DNA of 64,000 nt from Halorubrum salsamenti (GCF_007671685.1 NZ_VCNL01000002.1:372001-436000); one strand, 5' to 3'. Numbered from the stretch's first letter, positions 51,192-60,698 are shown. Numbers and translations are program-made. The notes: a model not told the origin generated them from the sequence alone.

Positions 51192-52415
51192 ATGACCGAT
51201 ACGCTCAGGCTCGCCACGCGCGGCTCGGACCTGGCCCTCCGGCAGGCCGGAACCGTCCGCGACGCCCTGTCGAGCCGCCGCCGCGACGTGGAGATCCGGC
51301 GCGTCGAGACCCGCGGCGACCAGATCCCCGACGAGCTGATCCACCGCCTCGGCAAGACGGGCGCCTTCGTCCGCGCGCTCGACGAGGAGGTGCTCGACGG
51401 CGACGCCGACCTCGCCGTCCACTCGCTGAAGGACGTGCCCACCGAGGGGATGGACGACGTGGTCATCGCCGGCGTCCCCGAGCGCGCTCCCTCCGGCGAC
51501 GTGGTCGTCCACCCCGACGGCCTCGGCATCGAGGACCTCCCGTCGGGCTCCGTCGTCGGGACCGGATCGCTCCGCCGGACCGCCCAGATCAAGGCCGCGC
51601 GGCCGGACCTGGTGGTCGAGCCCCTCCGCGGCAACGTCGACACCCGGATCGAGAAGCTGCTCGCGCCGGGTCTGCAGGCGGAACACGAGCGGCGGCTGAT
51701 CGCCTCGGGCGAGGCGCGCGCGGCGACCGCCGACGAGGGCGGCGAGGAGAGCGACGGCGAGGGCGGCGAGAACGGAGCCGACGAGCCGAACTGGGACGCG
51801 CTCAGCGACGACGAGGGCGACACCGGAGAAGGTGACGAGGTCGACGATGAGTTCGACCGGACCGTCGAGGAGTGGTTCGACTCGCTCTCGGACCTCGAGC
51901 GGTCGGCGATGGAGCGGAAAGTCGAGACGGAGTACGACGCCATCGTACTCGCGGAGGCCGGGCTCCGGCGCTCGGAGCTGTTCTACGAGGTGCCCACGAC
52001 CCGGCTCCCCCGCGAGGAGTTCGTCCCCGCGGCCGGGCAGGGCGCCATCGCCGTCACCGCGACCGACCCGGACGTGATCGAGGACGTGCGCTCCGCGGTC
52101 GACCACCCGCGGACCCGGGTGGCCGTCACCGTCGAGCGGACGATCCTCGGCGAACTCAACGGGGGCTGTGTCGCCCCGATCGGCGTCTCGGCGCTCGTGC
52201 AGGGCGAGCACGTCCACACCCGCGTCCGCGTGCTCTCGACCGACGGCACGGAGGAGGTGGCCGACACCCGCGACCTCCCGATCCGATCGCACGCGAAGGC
52301 CGCCGAGGAGTTCGCGGCCGACTTGGCGGATCGAGGCGCCGCCGACCTGATCGAGGCGGCGCGAGAGGAGACCGAGGCCGACGAGGGGACCCGAGAAGAG
52401 GCGGACGATGAGTGA
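51192..52415 (+). CDS. hemC: Hydroxymethylbilane synthase (porphobilinogen deaminase)
   Basis: 407 residues. Joins four porphobilinogens to hydroxymethylbilane in tetrapyrrole synthesis. Motifs are LATRGSDLALRQAG, VHSLKDVPT, GTGSLRRTAQI, LRGNVDTR and the dipyrromethane-cofactor Cys in LNGGCVAPIG. An acidic insertion of about 65 residues (165-235) makes it longer than the roughly 310-residue bacterial enzyme; such insertions are usual in haloarchaea. It overlaps the next gene by 8 bases. Confidence 0.95.
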   Translation: MTDTLRLATRGSDLALRQAGTVRDALSSRRRDVEIRRVETRGDQIPDELIHRLGKTGAFVRALDEEVLDGDADLAVHSLKDVPTEGMDDVVIAGVPERAPSGDVVVHPDGLGIEDLPSGSVVGTGSLRRTAQIKAARPDLVVEPLRGNVDTRIEKLLAPGLQAEHERRLIASGEARAATADEGGEESDGEGGENGADEPNWDALSDDEGDTGEGDEVDDEFDRTVEEWFDSLSDLERSAMERKVETEYDAIVLAEAGLRRSELFYEVPTTRLPREEFVPAAGQGAIAVTATDPDVIEDVRSAVDHPRTRVAVTVERTILGELNGGCVAPIGVSALVQGEHVHTRVRVLSTDGTEEVADTRDLPIRSHAKAAEEFAADLADRGAADLIEAAREETEADEGTREEADDE

Positions 52416-53208
52416 GGCGGACGGCGCGTCGGAGGACGACGCGGGCACCGTCTACCTCGTCGGCTCCGGCCCGGGCGACCCGGACCTCATGACGGTGAGG
52501 GCCGCCGAGCTGATCGAGTCGGCCGACGTGGTGCTCCACGACAAGCTCCCCGGCCCGGAGATCCTCGGGCGGATCCCCGAGGAGAAACGCGAGGACGTGG
52601 GGAAGCGCGCCGGCGGCGAGTGGACCCCGCAGGAGTACACGAACCGGCGCCTCGTCGAACTGGCGCGGGAGGGGAAGTCGGTCGTCCGCCTGAAGGGCGG
52701 CGACCCGTTCGTCTTCGGGCGCGGCGGCGAGGAGGCCGAACACCTCGCCGAAGAGGGAATTCCCTTCGAGGTCGTCCCCGGCGTCACCTCCGCGATCGCG
52801 GGCCCCGCGGTCGCCGGGATCCCGGTGACCCACCGCGACCACGCCTCCTCCGTCTCCTTCGTCACGGGCCACGAGGACCCGACGAAGGCGGAGTCGGCGA
52901 TCGACTGGGACGCGCTCGCCGCGACCGGCGGCACCATCGTCGTGCTGATGGGAGTCGGGAAGCTCCCAGCGTACACCGCCGAACTCCGCGACGCCGGGCT
53001 GGGCGGCGACACCCCGGTCGCGCTGGTCGAGCGCGCGACGTGGCCCGACATGCGCGTCGCCACCGGCACCCTCGACACCATCGTCGACGCGCGCGACGAG
53101 GCGGGGATCGAGCCGCCCGCGATCACCGTGATCGGCGACGTGGCCGCGACGCGCGACCGAGTCGTCGAGTTCCTCCGGAACGACGGCGAGCGAGGTGACG
53201 AGGCATGA
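52408..53208 (+). CDS. cobA: Uroporphyrinogen-III C-methyltransferase
   Basis: 266 residues. Methylates uroporphyrinogen III twice to precorrin-2, the branch to siroheme and cobalamin. The motifs VGSGPGDPDL (near 18-27) and LKGGDPFVFGRGGEE (SAM-binding) are typical, as is the VPGVTSAIAGPAVAGIPVTHR segment. Placed between hemC and hemD and overlapping both, so the three enzymes are co-translated and act in sequence. Confidence 0.93.
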   Translation: MSEADGASEDDAGTVYLVGSGPGDPDLMTVRAAELIESADVVLHDKLPGPEILGRIPEEKREDVGKRAGGEWTPQEYTNRRLVELAREGKSVVRLKGGDPFVFGRGGEEAEHLAEEGIPFEVVPGVTSAIAGPAVAGIPVTHRDHASSVSFVTGHEDPTKAESAIDWDALAATGGTIVVLMGVGKLPAYTAELRDAGLGGDTPVALVERATWPDMRVATGTLDTIVDARDEAGIEPPAITVIGDVAATRDRVVEFLRNDGERGDEA

Positions 53209-54041
53209 GCGACGAATCCGTCAGCGCGACCGACGGCCCCGACGGTGCGACCGACGACCCCGACGCCCCCCGCGTCGCCGTCTTCCGCCCCGCCGACGAG
53301 CGGATCGATGACGCGGAGGAACTGTTGGCGTCGCTCGGCGCCGACCCGGTCGCCGACCCGATGCTCGCGGTCGACGCGACGGGTGCGACCCCCGAGTCGG
53401 CGCCGTACGTCGTCCTCACGAGCAAGACGGGCGTCGAACTCGCCGCCGAGGCGGGTTGGGCGCCGGGCGACGCGACCCTCGTCGCCATCGGCCCCGCGAC
53501 CGCCGACGCGGCCCGCGAGGCGGGCTGGACCGTCGACCTCGTCCCGGACGAGTACACCTCAACCGGGCTGGTGGCGGCGCTGGAAGGCCGCGTCGACGGC
53601 GAGCGCGTCGAGGTGGCGCGCTCGGACCACGGCAGCGACGTGCTTTTGGAGGGGCTCCGCGAGGCCGACGCGACCGTGACCGAGACGGTGTTGTACCGGC
53701 TGACGCGCCCGAAAGGGGCCGGGAAGTCCGCGGAGTTGGCCGCCGCGGGCGACCTCGACGCCGCCGCGTTCACCTCGTCGCTCACGGTGACCCACTTCCT
53801 CGACGCCGCGGCGGATCGGGGGATCCGCGAGGCGGCGATCGCGGGGCTGAACGACGCGGTCGTGGGCGCGATCGGACCGCCGACCGCGGAGACGGCCGCC
53901 GAACACGGGATCGACGTCGACGTGGTCCCCGACGACGCCGACTTCGAAGCGCTCGCGCGGGCCGTGGCCGAGGCGACCGACGGAGACCGGGACGCCGGCC
54001 ACGGCGAAGCCAAGGATGGGGCGGCGGAGCGCCGTCGATAG
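53205..54041 (+). CDS. hemD: Uroporphyrinogen-III synthase
   Basis: 278 residues. Cyclises hydroxymethylbilane to uroporphyrinogen III. The family is poorly conserved; visible features are the VVLTSKTGVEL strand, IGPATADAAREAGW, VARSDHGSDVLLEGL, FTSSLTVTHFL and AIGPPTAETAAEHGI. Overlaps cobA by 4 bases and ends the hemC-cobA-hemD operon, which makes the assignment firm. Confidence 0.92.
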   Translation: MSDESVSATDGPDGATDDPDAPRVAVFRPADERIDDAEELLASLGADPVADPMLAVDATGATPESAPYVVLTSKTGVELAAEAGWAPGDATLVAIGPATADAAREAGWTVDLVPDEYTSTGLVAALEGRVDGERVEVARSDHGSDVLLEGLREADATVTETVLYRLTRPKGAGKSAELAAAGDLDAAAFTSSLTVTHFLDAAADRGIREAAIAGLNDAVVGAIGPPTAETAAEHGIDVDVVPDDADFEALARAVAEATDGDRDAGHGEAKDGAAERRR

Positions 54042-54318
54042 CGACTGGTACTTATAAACGGACGCCGGGCGCTGGCGGGCGGCGACGGACGGAAGAGCGG
54101 CGATCGGGCAGCCGGATCGTCGAGCGCGTCTCGGTACGACGGTAGGTCTCACGACCGATACCGCGGCGGAGTTTGAGTATCGGAGCGGAGGATGAGACGA
54201 GCAGCCCGCGTTTGAGGAGAGTTTGCGCACGATCCGAGATACACCTGAATCCTCGGAGATTATCATATGAGATATTTCACCCCGTGCATTTATCAGCCGA
54301 CAGGTGAGAAGAGATAGC

Positions 54319-54717
54319 ATGGGACCGAGCGAGCGATGGTCGATCCGGGTCGACGACGAGGTACTCGTCGTCGAGTTCCCGCATGGGACGGGGCTCTCCC
54401 CGTCGGACGGCGAGGCGCTCCTCGACCGATGGCAGGCGCTCATGACCGAACGACGGGTGGACGCCGTCGTGCTCATCGTGCGGACGACGCGCCCCTGCTC
54501 GGATGCCGGCCGGCAGACGCTCCGGCTCGCGGCGCGGGCCGCGGCCGACCGCGGCGTATCGCGGTTCGCTGTGGTCGCAGAGCGCCCCAAACGGCAGTAC
54601 CTCGAACGGACGATGGACGTGGACGGGATCGACGCCGAGCCGTTCAACGACGCCGCGACCGCGATGCGGTGGGCGAAGTGCCCGTCGGAGCCGGCGGCGT
54701 CCGTCGCCACCGAGTGA
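54319..54717 (+). CDS. STAS-like single-domain protein
   Basis: 132 residues. The sequence alternates strands and helices like the STAS/SpoIIAA fold (VLVVEFPHGTGLS; VDAVVLIVRTTRPCSDAGRQTLRLAARAAADRGVSRFAVVAE). I see no certain phosphorylation Ser in the usual loop, though CSDAG occupies that place. A TATA-like box (CATTTATC, 54286-54293) is about 28 bases before the ATG at 54319, arguing for that start over 54304. Function not known; family members bind partner proteins in switches. Confidence 0.6.
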   Translation: MGPSERWSIRVDDEVLVVEFPHGTGLSPSDGEALLDRWQALMTERRVDAVVLIVRTTRPCSDAGRQTLRLAARAAADRGVSRFAVVAERPKRQYLERTMDVDGIDAEPFNDAATAMRWAKCPSEPAASVATE

Positions 54718-54774
54718 GCGCGGCGGCGCCGTCGCTGGCGTTCGCGTATGTTCTCGACGTAACTGCGGCCGCCG

Positions 54775-56139
54775 TTACCGCCCGCTCTCGACCGCGACGT
54801 ACATGTCCGTCGCGAGCCGCTCGGCGCGGTCGGCGTCGGCCGACTCGGCGTAGACGCGGATCTTCGGCTCGGTGCCGGAGGGGCGCACGAGCACCCACGC
54901 GTCCCCGTAGTCGAGCCGGTAACCGTCGGTGGTGTTCGGCTCCGCGTCCGCGGTCTCGACGTAGGCACGCGCAGCCGACAGCATCTCGTCGCGCTCGTCG
55001 TCGTCCGCGTACTCGACGTTTCGCCGCACGAAGTGGTAGTCGGTGTACGGTGCGACGACCTCGCTGACGGGCGTCCCGTCCGCGTCCGCGAGCAGTTCGA
55101 GGAAGCGCGCGCCGATGTAGGCGCCGTCCCGCGAGAGCCGGTACGGCGGGAAGAACAACCCGCCGTTCCCCTCGCCGGCGATGGGGACGTTCGTCCCCTC
55201 CTCGTGGAGTTCGCGGGTCCGCGTGATGATGTTGGTCGCCCCGATGGGAGTGAGTTCGAGGTCGGCGTCGTTGGCGTCGCAGACGTCGACGAGCCGCTGT
55301 GAGACGTTCACCGCGCTGACGACGGCGTCACCGGGTTCGAGGCAGGCGTCTGCCATCGCCGCGAACGAGGTGTCGCCGTCGACGAACGCGCCGTTCTCGT
55401 CGACGAACACCGCCCGGTCAGCGTCGCCGTCGTGGGCGATCCCCACGTCGGCATCGGTGGTCGCGACGAGCCGTTGGAGATCGCCGAGGTTCTCCGGGAC
55501 GGGCTCCGAGTCCCGTCCGGGGAAGTGGCCGTCGGGCGTCGCGTTCACGGTCAGCACCTCGCAGCCGAGCTCGCGGTAGATCCGCGGCGACGACACCGAC
55601 GCGGCGCCGTGGCCGGGATCGACCGCGACCGTGAGGTCCGCGTCGGCGATCGCCTCGCGGTCGACCGCGTCGATCAGCTGGTCGACGTAGTCGTCGACCG
55701 CGCCCTCGGCCCGGGTCGTGGCGCCCGCGTTCCGCCAGTCCGCGTGGTCGTAGTCGTCGTCGAGGACGCGGCGCTCGACCCGTTCGAGCACGTCGACCGA
55801 CAGCTCAACGCCGTCGGCGCCGACGAGCTTGATCCCGTTGAACTCCGGCGGGTTGTGCGAGGCGGTGACGAGCACGCAGGGGACGCCGGCCGACTCGCAG
55901 TAGTTGCCGACCGCGGGCGTCGGAACGACGCCGAGTCGGTCGACGTCGCAGCCGACCGCGGCGAGCCCGCTCGCGGCGGCGTTGGCGAACAGCTCGCCGG
56001 TGGTGCGGGTGTCGCGAGCGACGGCGACCCGGTCGGCGTCCCAGGTCGTGCCGGCGGCCTTCGCGATGTCGAGGACGAGCTCCGGCGTGAGGTACCGGAG
56101 CGCGACTCCGCGAATGCCGCTGGATCCGAACAGCTCCAT
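54775..56139 (-). CDS. glmM: Phosphohexomutase (phosphoglucosamine mutase type)
   Basis: 454 residues of the alpha-D-phosphohexomutase family. The catalytic phosphoserine is in VTASHNPPEFNGIK, the metal loop is GIAHDGDADRAVF, the sugar-binding loop is GEGNGG and the phosphate-binding loop is RPSGTEPKIRVYAES. Archaeal members interconvert glucosamine-6-P and -1-P or other hexose phosphates; glmM is the most likely specificity but not proven. The ATG at 56139 (MELFGSSGIRGV) is the standard start. Confidence 0.87.
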   Translation of the reverse strand: MELFGSSGIRGVALRYLTPELVLDIAKAAGTTWDADRVAVARDTRTTGELFANAAASGLAAVGCDVDRLGVVPTPAVGNYCESAGVPCVLVTASHNPPEFNGIKLVGADGVELSVDVLERVERRVLDDDYDHADWRNAGATTRAEGAVDDYVDQLIDAVDREAIADADLTVAVDPGHGAASVSSPRIYRELGCEVLTVNATPDGHFPGRDSEPVPENLGDLQRLVATTDADVGIAHDGDADRAVFVDENGAFVDGDTSFAAMADACLEPGDAVVSAVNVSQRLVDVCDANDADLELTPIGATNIITRTRELHEEGTNVPIAGEGNGGLFFPPYRLSRDGAYIGARFLELLADADGTPVSEVVAPYTDYHFVRRNVEYADDDERDEMLSAARAYVETADAEPNTTDGYRLDYGDAWVLVRPSGTEPKIRVYAESADADRAERLATDMYVAVESGR

Positions 56140-56256
56140 GGCGGTTATGCGCCGGCCGACGGGAAAGCGGTTCCGAACCGGGGCGGAAGCGAGACGGGCT
56201 GACACGGTCGTCGCCGACGCGTGCGGTTCAAGCCGGCCGCGCTCCAACAGACCGAC

Positions 56257-56859
56257 ATGGAGCGCACGCGACGCGATCTGTTGGCGACGAGCGCGGCGAC
56301 CCTCACCGCCGCCGGAGGAGTCGGCGTCGCCGGGTGTCTCGACTTCGCCGCGGGCGACGGCCCGCAGGGTCCCGAGGGAGTCCCGGAGACGCTGACCTGC
56401 GAGGACGACGCGTTCGTCCGGCTGACGGCCCCCTTCGACGAGCCGGTCGAGGGGACCATCGTCGACGCCGCGGGGACGCGGTTCGAGCTGGCGACGGAGG
56501 GTAACGCCGAGACGTACGGTCAGTCGATGCGGCTCGTGTTCCGTAACACCGGCGATGAGCCGGCGACGGTCCTCGGCAAGCACGCCTACTCGTTCCAGCG
56601 CGAGACCGGGGAGGGATGGCTCGACGTCCGCGGGTCGGCCGCGGGCGAGACGGTCGAACTCCCCAGAGCCGAGGAGACGCTCGACCCGAGCGGCGCGTAC
56701 ATCTGGTCGATCGACCTCGAGGAGACGGCGATCGCGTCGGCCGTTCCCGACCGAGATCTGGCGGTGTGCCCGCCGCTCGGGGACGGCACGTATCGGTTCG
56801 TCTACTGGGGGATCCCGGACGGCCCGCCGCTGGGCGCCGAGTTCGAGCTAGTAGGGTGA
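56257..56859 (+). CDS. Tat-exported lipoprotein, unknown function
   Basis: 200 residues. A twin-arginine signal (RTRRDLLATSAATL) runs into a lipobox ending in GVAGC, so it should be anchored as a lipoprotein outside the membrane. The mature part is a small beta-sandwich type domain (VRLTAPFDEPVEGTIVDAAG, VFRNTGDEPATVLG). No named family. A single gene after the divergent phosphohexomutase. Confidence 0.75.
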   Translation: MERTRRDLLATSAATLTAAGGVGVAGCLDFAAGDGPQGPEGVPETLTCEDDAFVRLTAPFDEPVEGTIVDAAGTRFELATEGNAETYGQSMRLVFRNTGDEPATVLGKHAYSFQRETGEGWLDVRGSAAGETVELPRAEETLDPSGAYIWSIDLEETAIASAVPDRDLAVCPPLGDGTYRFVYWGIPDGPPLGAEFELVG

Positions 56860-56985
56860 TCAGGGGAAGTAGTCCGATCCGGGTGTAGTCAGTACGGACA
56901 CGACGGCGATCGATAGCGGGAGTGAGTGTTGCAGATCGGTGGCGGTGATGACGTATTTAAACGACTGTGAGCGACAGCGACGATC

Positions 56986-57258
56986 GCTTATAAATGGGTC
57001 TGCGGTGGCGCGCGCCCGTGAGCGGCCGACAGGCCGCGAACGGCGCCGCGCGAGGGAGTCGGCCGGCGCTTATAAGTGCCGGCCGACGAGGCTGGGGAGG
57101 CGTGAGGCTGCGGTTGCGGTGCGGGAGGACTCAAAGGGGCAGTCGCGAGGGCGAAGCACGCCGCAGTAAGCACCGCAGCGAGGGAGCGCTAGCGACTGAG
57201 CGAGGAGCACAACAAGGCGCGCGAGCCCTCGCGGCTGGGGCTTTGGAGACCCTCACCG
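56986..57258 (+). repeat. Dispersed repeat, long copy, with several TATA-like boxes
   Basis: Non-coding, GC-rich. It starts GCTTATAAATGGG, shares the words listed for the copy at 50979-51103, and ends in GCGGCTGGGGCTTTGG. A second CTTATAA is inside (57070-57076), others follow at 57273 and 57309. The 14-base word CGATCGCTTATAAA occurs at both sides (56981-56994 and 57268-57281). It could be transcribed as a structured RNA or be a small mobile repeat. Confidence 0.6.
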
Positions 57259-57281
57259 CAAAGCCGTCGATCGCTTATAAA

Positions 57282-57473
57282 CAGCCGACAGCAACACCGT
57301 GACCCGACTTATAAACGACCAATCAACTGCACCGATATACGTACTCCCGTTATCGATCAAGAAGCAAGCCTCAGCGACGGGTATTTCGGACGAAAAGCCG
57401 TCCAAAGGATCGGATTTCAACGAGGCCAAAAAGCGGAAACGGAAATCGACGACGAGACGTCGCTACGGGAGGG
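57282..57473. other. Spacer after the repeat
   Basis: Nothing with coding bias. The stretch 57310-57460 is of mixed composition and lies downstream of the substrate-binding protein gene. Confidence 0.5.
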
Positions 57474-58874
57474 CTACTGGTTCAGCACGCTCGACCACTG
57501 GCTGGTGTACGTCGCCTGCGCCGGCTCGAAGGAGACGCGCTCCGTGATCGTCCCGTCGTTGTCCTCGAAGGCGGCCACGTACTGCTCCTCGAGCGACTGG
57601 CCGTAGGCGTCGTTGAGGTACAGCGTCCCCGAGGACTCGGCGCCGACCGTGTCGCCCATCGCGAGCTCGGCCATCGCCGGGCCCTGCAGGAGGTCGGACG
57701 GCGCGGTCCGGAAGACGTAGCCGTTGTCGTCCAGGTCGGTCACGTCCGGGCTGGTCGAGGACGGCGAGATGCCGACGACGCCGTTCGGGATGTACACCTG
57801 GTCGGCCACCTGAAGGTTCACGTTCGAGGAGGCCGGTCCGACGACGGCGCCGTAGCCGGCGTCGACGAGCGCGTTCGCGCCCGAGATCCCCGCCTGCGGG
57901 TCGGTCTGGGTGTCCTCGACGCGGGTGTCGACCGTGACGTTCAGGCCGGCGTCGTTGACTTGAGTCGCCGCGAGCAGCGCGCCGTCGCGAATCGGGCCAC
58001 CGAGCGGGCCGAGGTCACCGGTCTCGGGCATCAGCACGCCGATCTTCGCCTCGAACTCGTCGACGCCGACGGGGTCCGCCGCCGTCGCGTTCAGGTCCTC
58101 GTCCGAGAGCTCGTTGCCGAACTCCAGGGTGTCGAGCGTGACGATCTCGCCGTCCTGGAAGTCTTGGACGTCGTACGCCGCGGTGGCGATGTCGCCGTTG
58201 ACGTCGAAGTTGACGCTCGACGACGCCCCGACGTAGTGGACGGGATCGCCGGCGGCGACGGCCTCGACCGCCTCGGGGAGGTTCTCCGGCCCGAACTCGT
58301 CGCCGCCGGGGTTCGCGACGGTCCGGACGCGGTCGCGGATTGCCTCGCCGTTGTTCTCGCCCGCGGCGGTCGCCGCGAGGATCTCGACCGCCATCGCGTC
58401 GTACGCCTGGGCGGTGAACACGCCCGGCGCGGTGTCGTACTCCTCCTCGTACAGGCCGGTGAAGAACTCCGCGCCCGGACCGCCCGCGGACGGCGCGGTC
58501 CCGATGACGTTGTTCATGTCGTTGTCGACCTCGCCGGGGAGATCGGAGTCGATCAGCCCGTCGGGGACGACGATGTCGAGGTCGGGCACGTCGCTGGCGA
58601 AGTTGGAGTAGAAGTCGCGGAACAACTGGATGCCGGACTCCGGGAAGCCGACGACCATCACGGCGTCCGGGACCTCGCCGCCGTCGCTTCCGTCGGAGCC
58701 GTCGCTCCCGTCGGAGCCGTCACTGCCGTCGGAGCCATCGCTTCCGTCGGACCCGTCGGAGCTGTCCTCGCCGTCGCCGCCGTCGCCGCTCTCGGTCGAG
58801 CAGCCGGCGAGTGCCGCGACGCCGGCCACTCCGGCGCCTTTGAGTACGTCGCGTCGCTGTATCCTTCGTGTCAT
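57474..58874 (-). CDS. ABC-transporter substrate-binding lipoprotein with permuted lobe order
   Basis: 466 residues. A Tat signal (RRIQRRDVLK) and lipobox ending in LAGC are followed by about 25 residues of SDG repeats. Then come two halves of a branched-chain amino-acid type binding protein (Peripla_BP_6) in reversed order. The usual C-terminal half is first (PDAVMVVGFPESGIQLFRDF ... DTLEF), then the usual N-terminal half (IGVLMPETGDLGPLGGPIRD ... YTSQWSSVLNQ). The usual family order is the opposite, and the join normally lies between SVLNQ and PDAVMVV. A TATA box (ACTTATAAAC, minus strand near 58908-58899) supports the ATG at 58874. No permease genes nearby. Confidence 0.85.
   Translation of the reverse strand: MTRRIQRRDVLKGAGVAGVAALAGCSTESGDGGDGEDSSDGSDGSDGSDGSDGSDGSDGSDGSDGGEVPDAVMVVGFPESGIQLFRDFYSNFASDVPDLDIVVPDGLIDSDLPGEVDNDMNNVIGTAPSAGGPGAEFFTGLYEEEYDTAPGVFTAQAYDAMAVEILAATAAGENNGEAIRDRVRTVANPGGDEFGPENLPEAVEAVAAGDPVHYVGASSSVNFDVNGDIATAAYDVQDFQDGEIVTLDTLEFGNELSDEDLNATAADPVGVDEFEAKIGVLMPETGDLGPLGGPIRDGALLAATQVNDAGLNVTVDTRVEDTQTDPQAGISGANALVDAGYGAVVGPASSNVNLQVADQVYIPNGVVGISPSSTSPDVTDLDDNGYVFRTAPSDLLQGPAMAELAMGDTVGAESSGTLYLNDAYGQSLEEQYVAAFEDNDGTITERVSFEPAQATYTSQWSSVLNQ
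58682..58760. repeat. Ser-Asp-Gly coding repeat
   Basis: 9-base unit repeated about eight times within the substrate-binding protein gene, coding for SDG. It acts as a flexible tether between the lipid-anchored Cys and the binding domain. Confidence 0.8.
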
Positions 58875-58898
58875 TCTGTTACGCAATACCATACGTGA

Positions 58899-58908
58899 GT
58901 TTATAAGT
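58899..58908 (-). promoter_or_regulatory. TATA box of the substrate-binding protein gene
   Basis: Minus-strand ACTTATAAAC, about 29 bases before the ATG at 58874. Confidence 0.6.
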
Positions 58909-59069
58909 GTATCCACGCCCACAAAAACCACAGCACTCAGGTCGACGACGACTTCGGGGAGCGTAACCCGTTCGAGACGCCGCGTGTCGGCGTCTGCGTC
59001 GATCGACGGTCGCGACGAAATCGCCGTTAATCATCGATATCAGTCATGTCTCGCGGGCGGGTGTGAGAG

Positions 59070-60698
59070 CTAGTACCCCTGCGCGTTCCCGTCCTTCCGC
59101 GGCTCGGTCGCCGCCGAGAGGACGCCGTCCCGAGCCCGCGCGATCTGGGCGCCGCCGAACACGGTCGGCGGGAGGGTTCGCACGTCGTGGCCCTTCCGGG
59201 AGAGTTTCGCGGCGATCGACCCGTCAGTCTGGGGTTCGAGCGCCAACTCCCCGCTCTCACGGTAGCGCCACCGCGGCTCGTCGAGCGCGCGCTGGAGCGG
59301 CATCCCGTAGTCGACGAGGTTCGAGACCACCTGCACGTGCCCCTGCGGCTGCATGTACCCGCCCATCACGCCGAACGCGGCCCAGTCGTCCTCGTCGAAC
59401 CGGATGAGCCCGGGAATCAGGGTGTGGAACGGACGCTTTCCCGGTTCGAGATGGTTCGGGTGGTCCGGGTCGAGCGAGAACGACGCGCCGCGGTTCTGGA
59501 GGGCGATCCCCGTCTCGCCCGCGACGAGCCCGGAGCCGAACCCGGCGAACCGCGAGTTGATGTACGAGACGACGTTCCCCTCGTCGTCGGCGACCGTCAG
59601 CAGGACGGTGTCGGCGTCCTCCGCGTTGGCGTCGGAGACGCCGAAGCTCACGTCGTGGTTGGCCGTCTCGCCGACCTCGGTCGCCCGGCGCTCCGCCCAG
59701 TCCGCGGACGCGAGCGGCGGGACCTCCTCGTAGGCCGGATCGGTGATGTAGCGATGGCCGTCGTGGAACGCCACCTTCAGCGCCTCCGCGAAGTAGTGGA
59801 CGCGTTCGGTGGACTCGTACTCGTACTCGCCGGCCCCGACCTCGGCCGCGACGTTGAGCGCCTCCAACGCGATGAGCCCCTGGTTGTTCGGCGGGAGTTC
59901 GTACACCTCGACGCCGTTGTACGTCGTCGAGACCGGCTCCGGCCACTCCACCTCGAAGCCCGCCAAGTCGTCGACCGTCATGAACCCGCCCGCCGCCTGT
60001 ACCTCCGCGGCGATGGCCTCGGCGATCTCGCCCTCGTAGACGGCGTCCGCCCCCTCCTCGGCGATCAGCTCCAGTGACTCGCCGAGCCGGGGAAGCGTCA
60101 CCCGCTGACCGACCGCGGGCGACCCGCCGTCGAAGAGGTACGCCTCGCGGGCGTGATCGCTCTCGAACAGGTCCTCGCCCTGGGTCCACGCGTCCGCGAT
60201 CACCTCGCTGACGGGGTACCCCTCGGTCGCGTAGCGGATCGCCGGCTGCAGGAGCCGGGCGAGATCGAACTCGCCGAACCGCTCGGCGGTCGCCTCCCAC
60301 CCGCGTGCGGTCCCCGGAACCGTCACCGTCTGCGCCCCCGTCGTCGGCATCTCGACCGCGCTCGGGTCGGTCTCCTCGACGTCGTCGTCGGCCGCGATCG
60401 CCTCTCGGGCGTTCTCGATCGTCGCGTCCACGGGCGCGCCGCCGCAGGCGCGCATGGCGCCGACCTCGCCGTCGGCGGTGCGGTACAGCGCGAACACGTC
60501 GCCGCCCAGCCCCGTCGACGTCGGCTCGACGACGTTGAGCGCGGCGGCGGTCGCCACCGCGGCGTCGAACGCGTTCCCGCCGTCGCGTAACACCTCGATC
60601 CCCGCCTCGCTCGCGAGCGGCTGACTCGTGGCGACCACGCCGCGCTGCCCGTACACCGTCGACCGCCGAGAACCGAACCGGTCCACGTCTGGGTCCAT
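59070..60698 (-). CDS. ggt: Gamma-glutamyltransferase family protein
   Basis: 542 residues of the Ntn-hydrolase gamma-glutamyltransferase family. The N-terminal part has ATSQPLASEAGIEVLRDGGNAFDAA and the block GLGGDVFAL. The self-cleavage/nucleophile Thr is expected at DTVLLTVAD, followed by the family's INSRFAGFGSG, LQNRGASFSLDP and PGKRPFHTLIP segments. No signal peptide is seen, so a cytoplasmic enzyme. The true substrate may be glutathione-like gamma-Glu-Cys, which haloarchaea make, or another gamma-glutamyl compound. The ATG at 60698 is preferred over the GTG at 60704. Confidence 0.88.
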   Translation of the reverse strand: MDPDVDRFGSRRSTVYGQRGVVATSQPLASEAGIEVLRDGGNAFDAAVATAAALNVVEPTSTGLGGDVFALYRTADGEVGAMRACGGAPVDATIENAREAIAADDDVEETDPSAVEMPTTGAQTVTVPGTARGWEATAERFGEFDLARLLQPAIRYATEGYPVSEVIADAWTQGEDLFESDHAREAYLFDGGSPAVGQRVTLPRLGESLELIAEEGADAVYEGEIAEAIAAEVQAAGGFMTVDDLAGFEVEWPEPVSTTYNGVEVYELPPNNQGLIALEALNVAAEVGAGEYEYESTERVHYFAEALKVAFHDGHRYITDPAYEEVPPLASADWAERRATEVGETANHDVSFGVSDANAEDADTVLLTVADDEGNVVSYINSRFAGFGSGLVAGETGIALQNRGASFSLDPDHPNHLEPGKRPFHTLIPGLIRFDEDDWAAFGVMGGYMQPQGHVQVVSNLVDYGMPLQRALDEPRWRYRESGELALEPQTDGSIAAKLSRKGHDVRTLPPTVFGGAQIARARDGVLSAATEPRKDGNAQGY

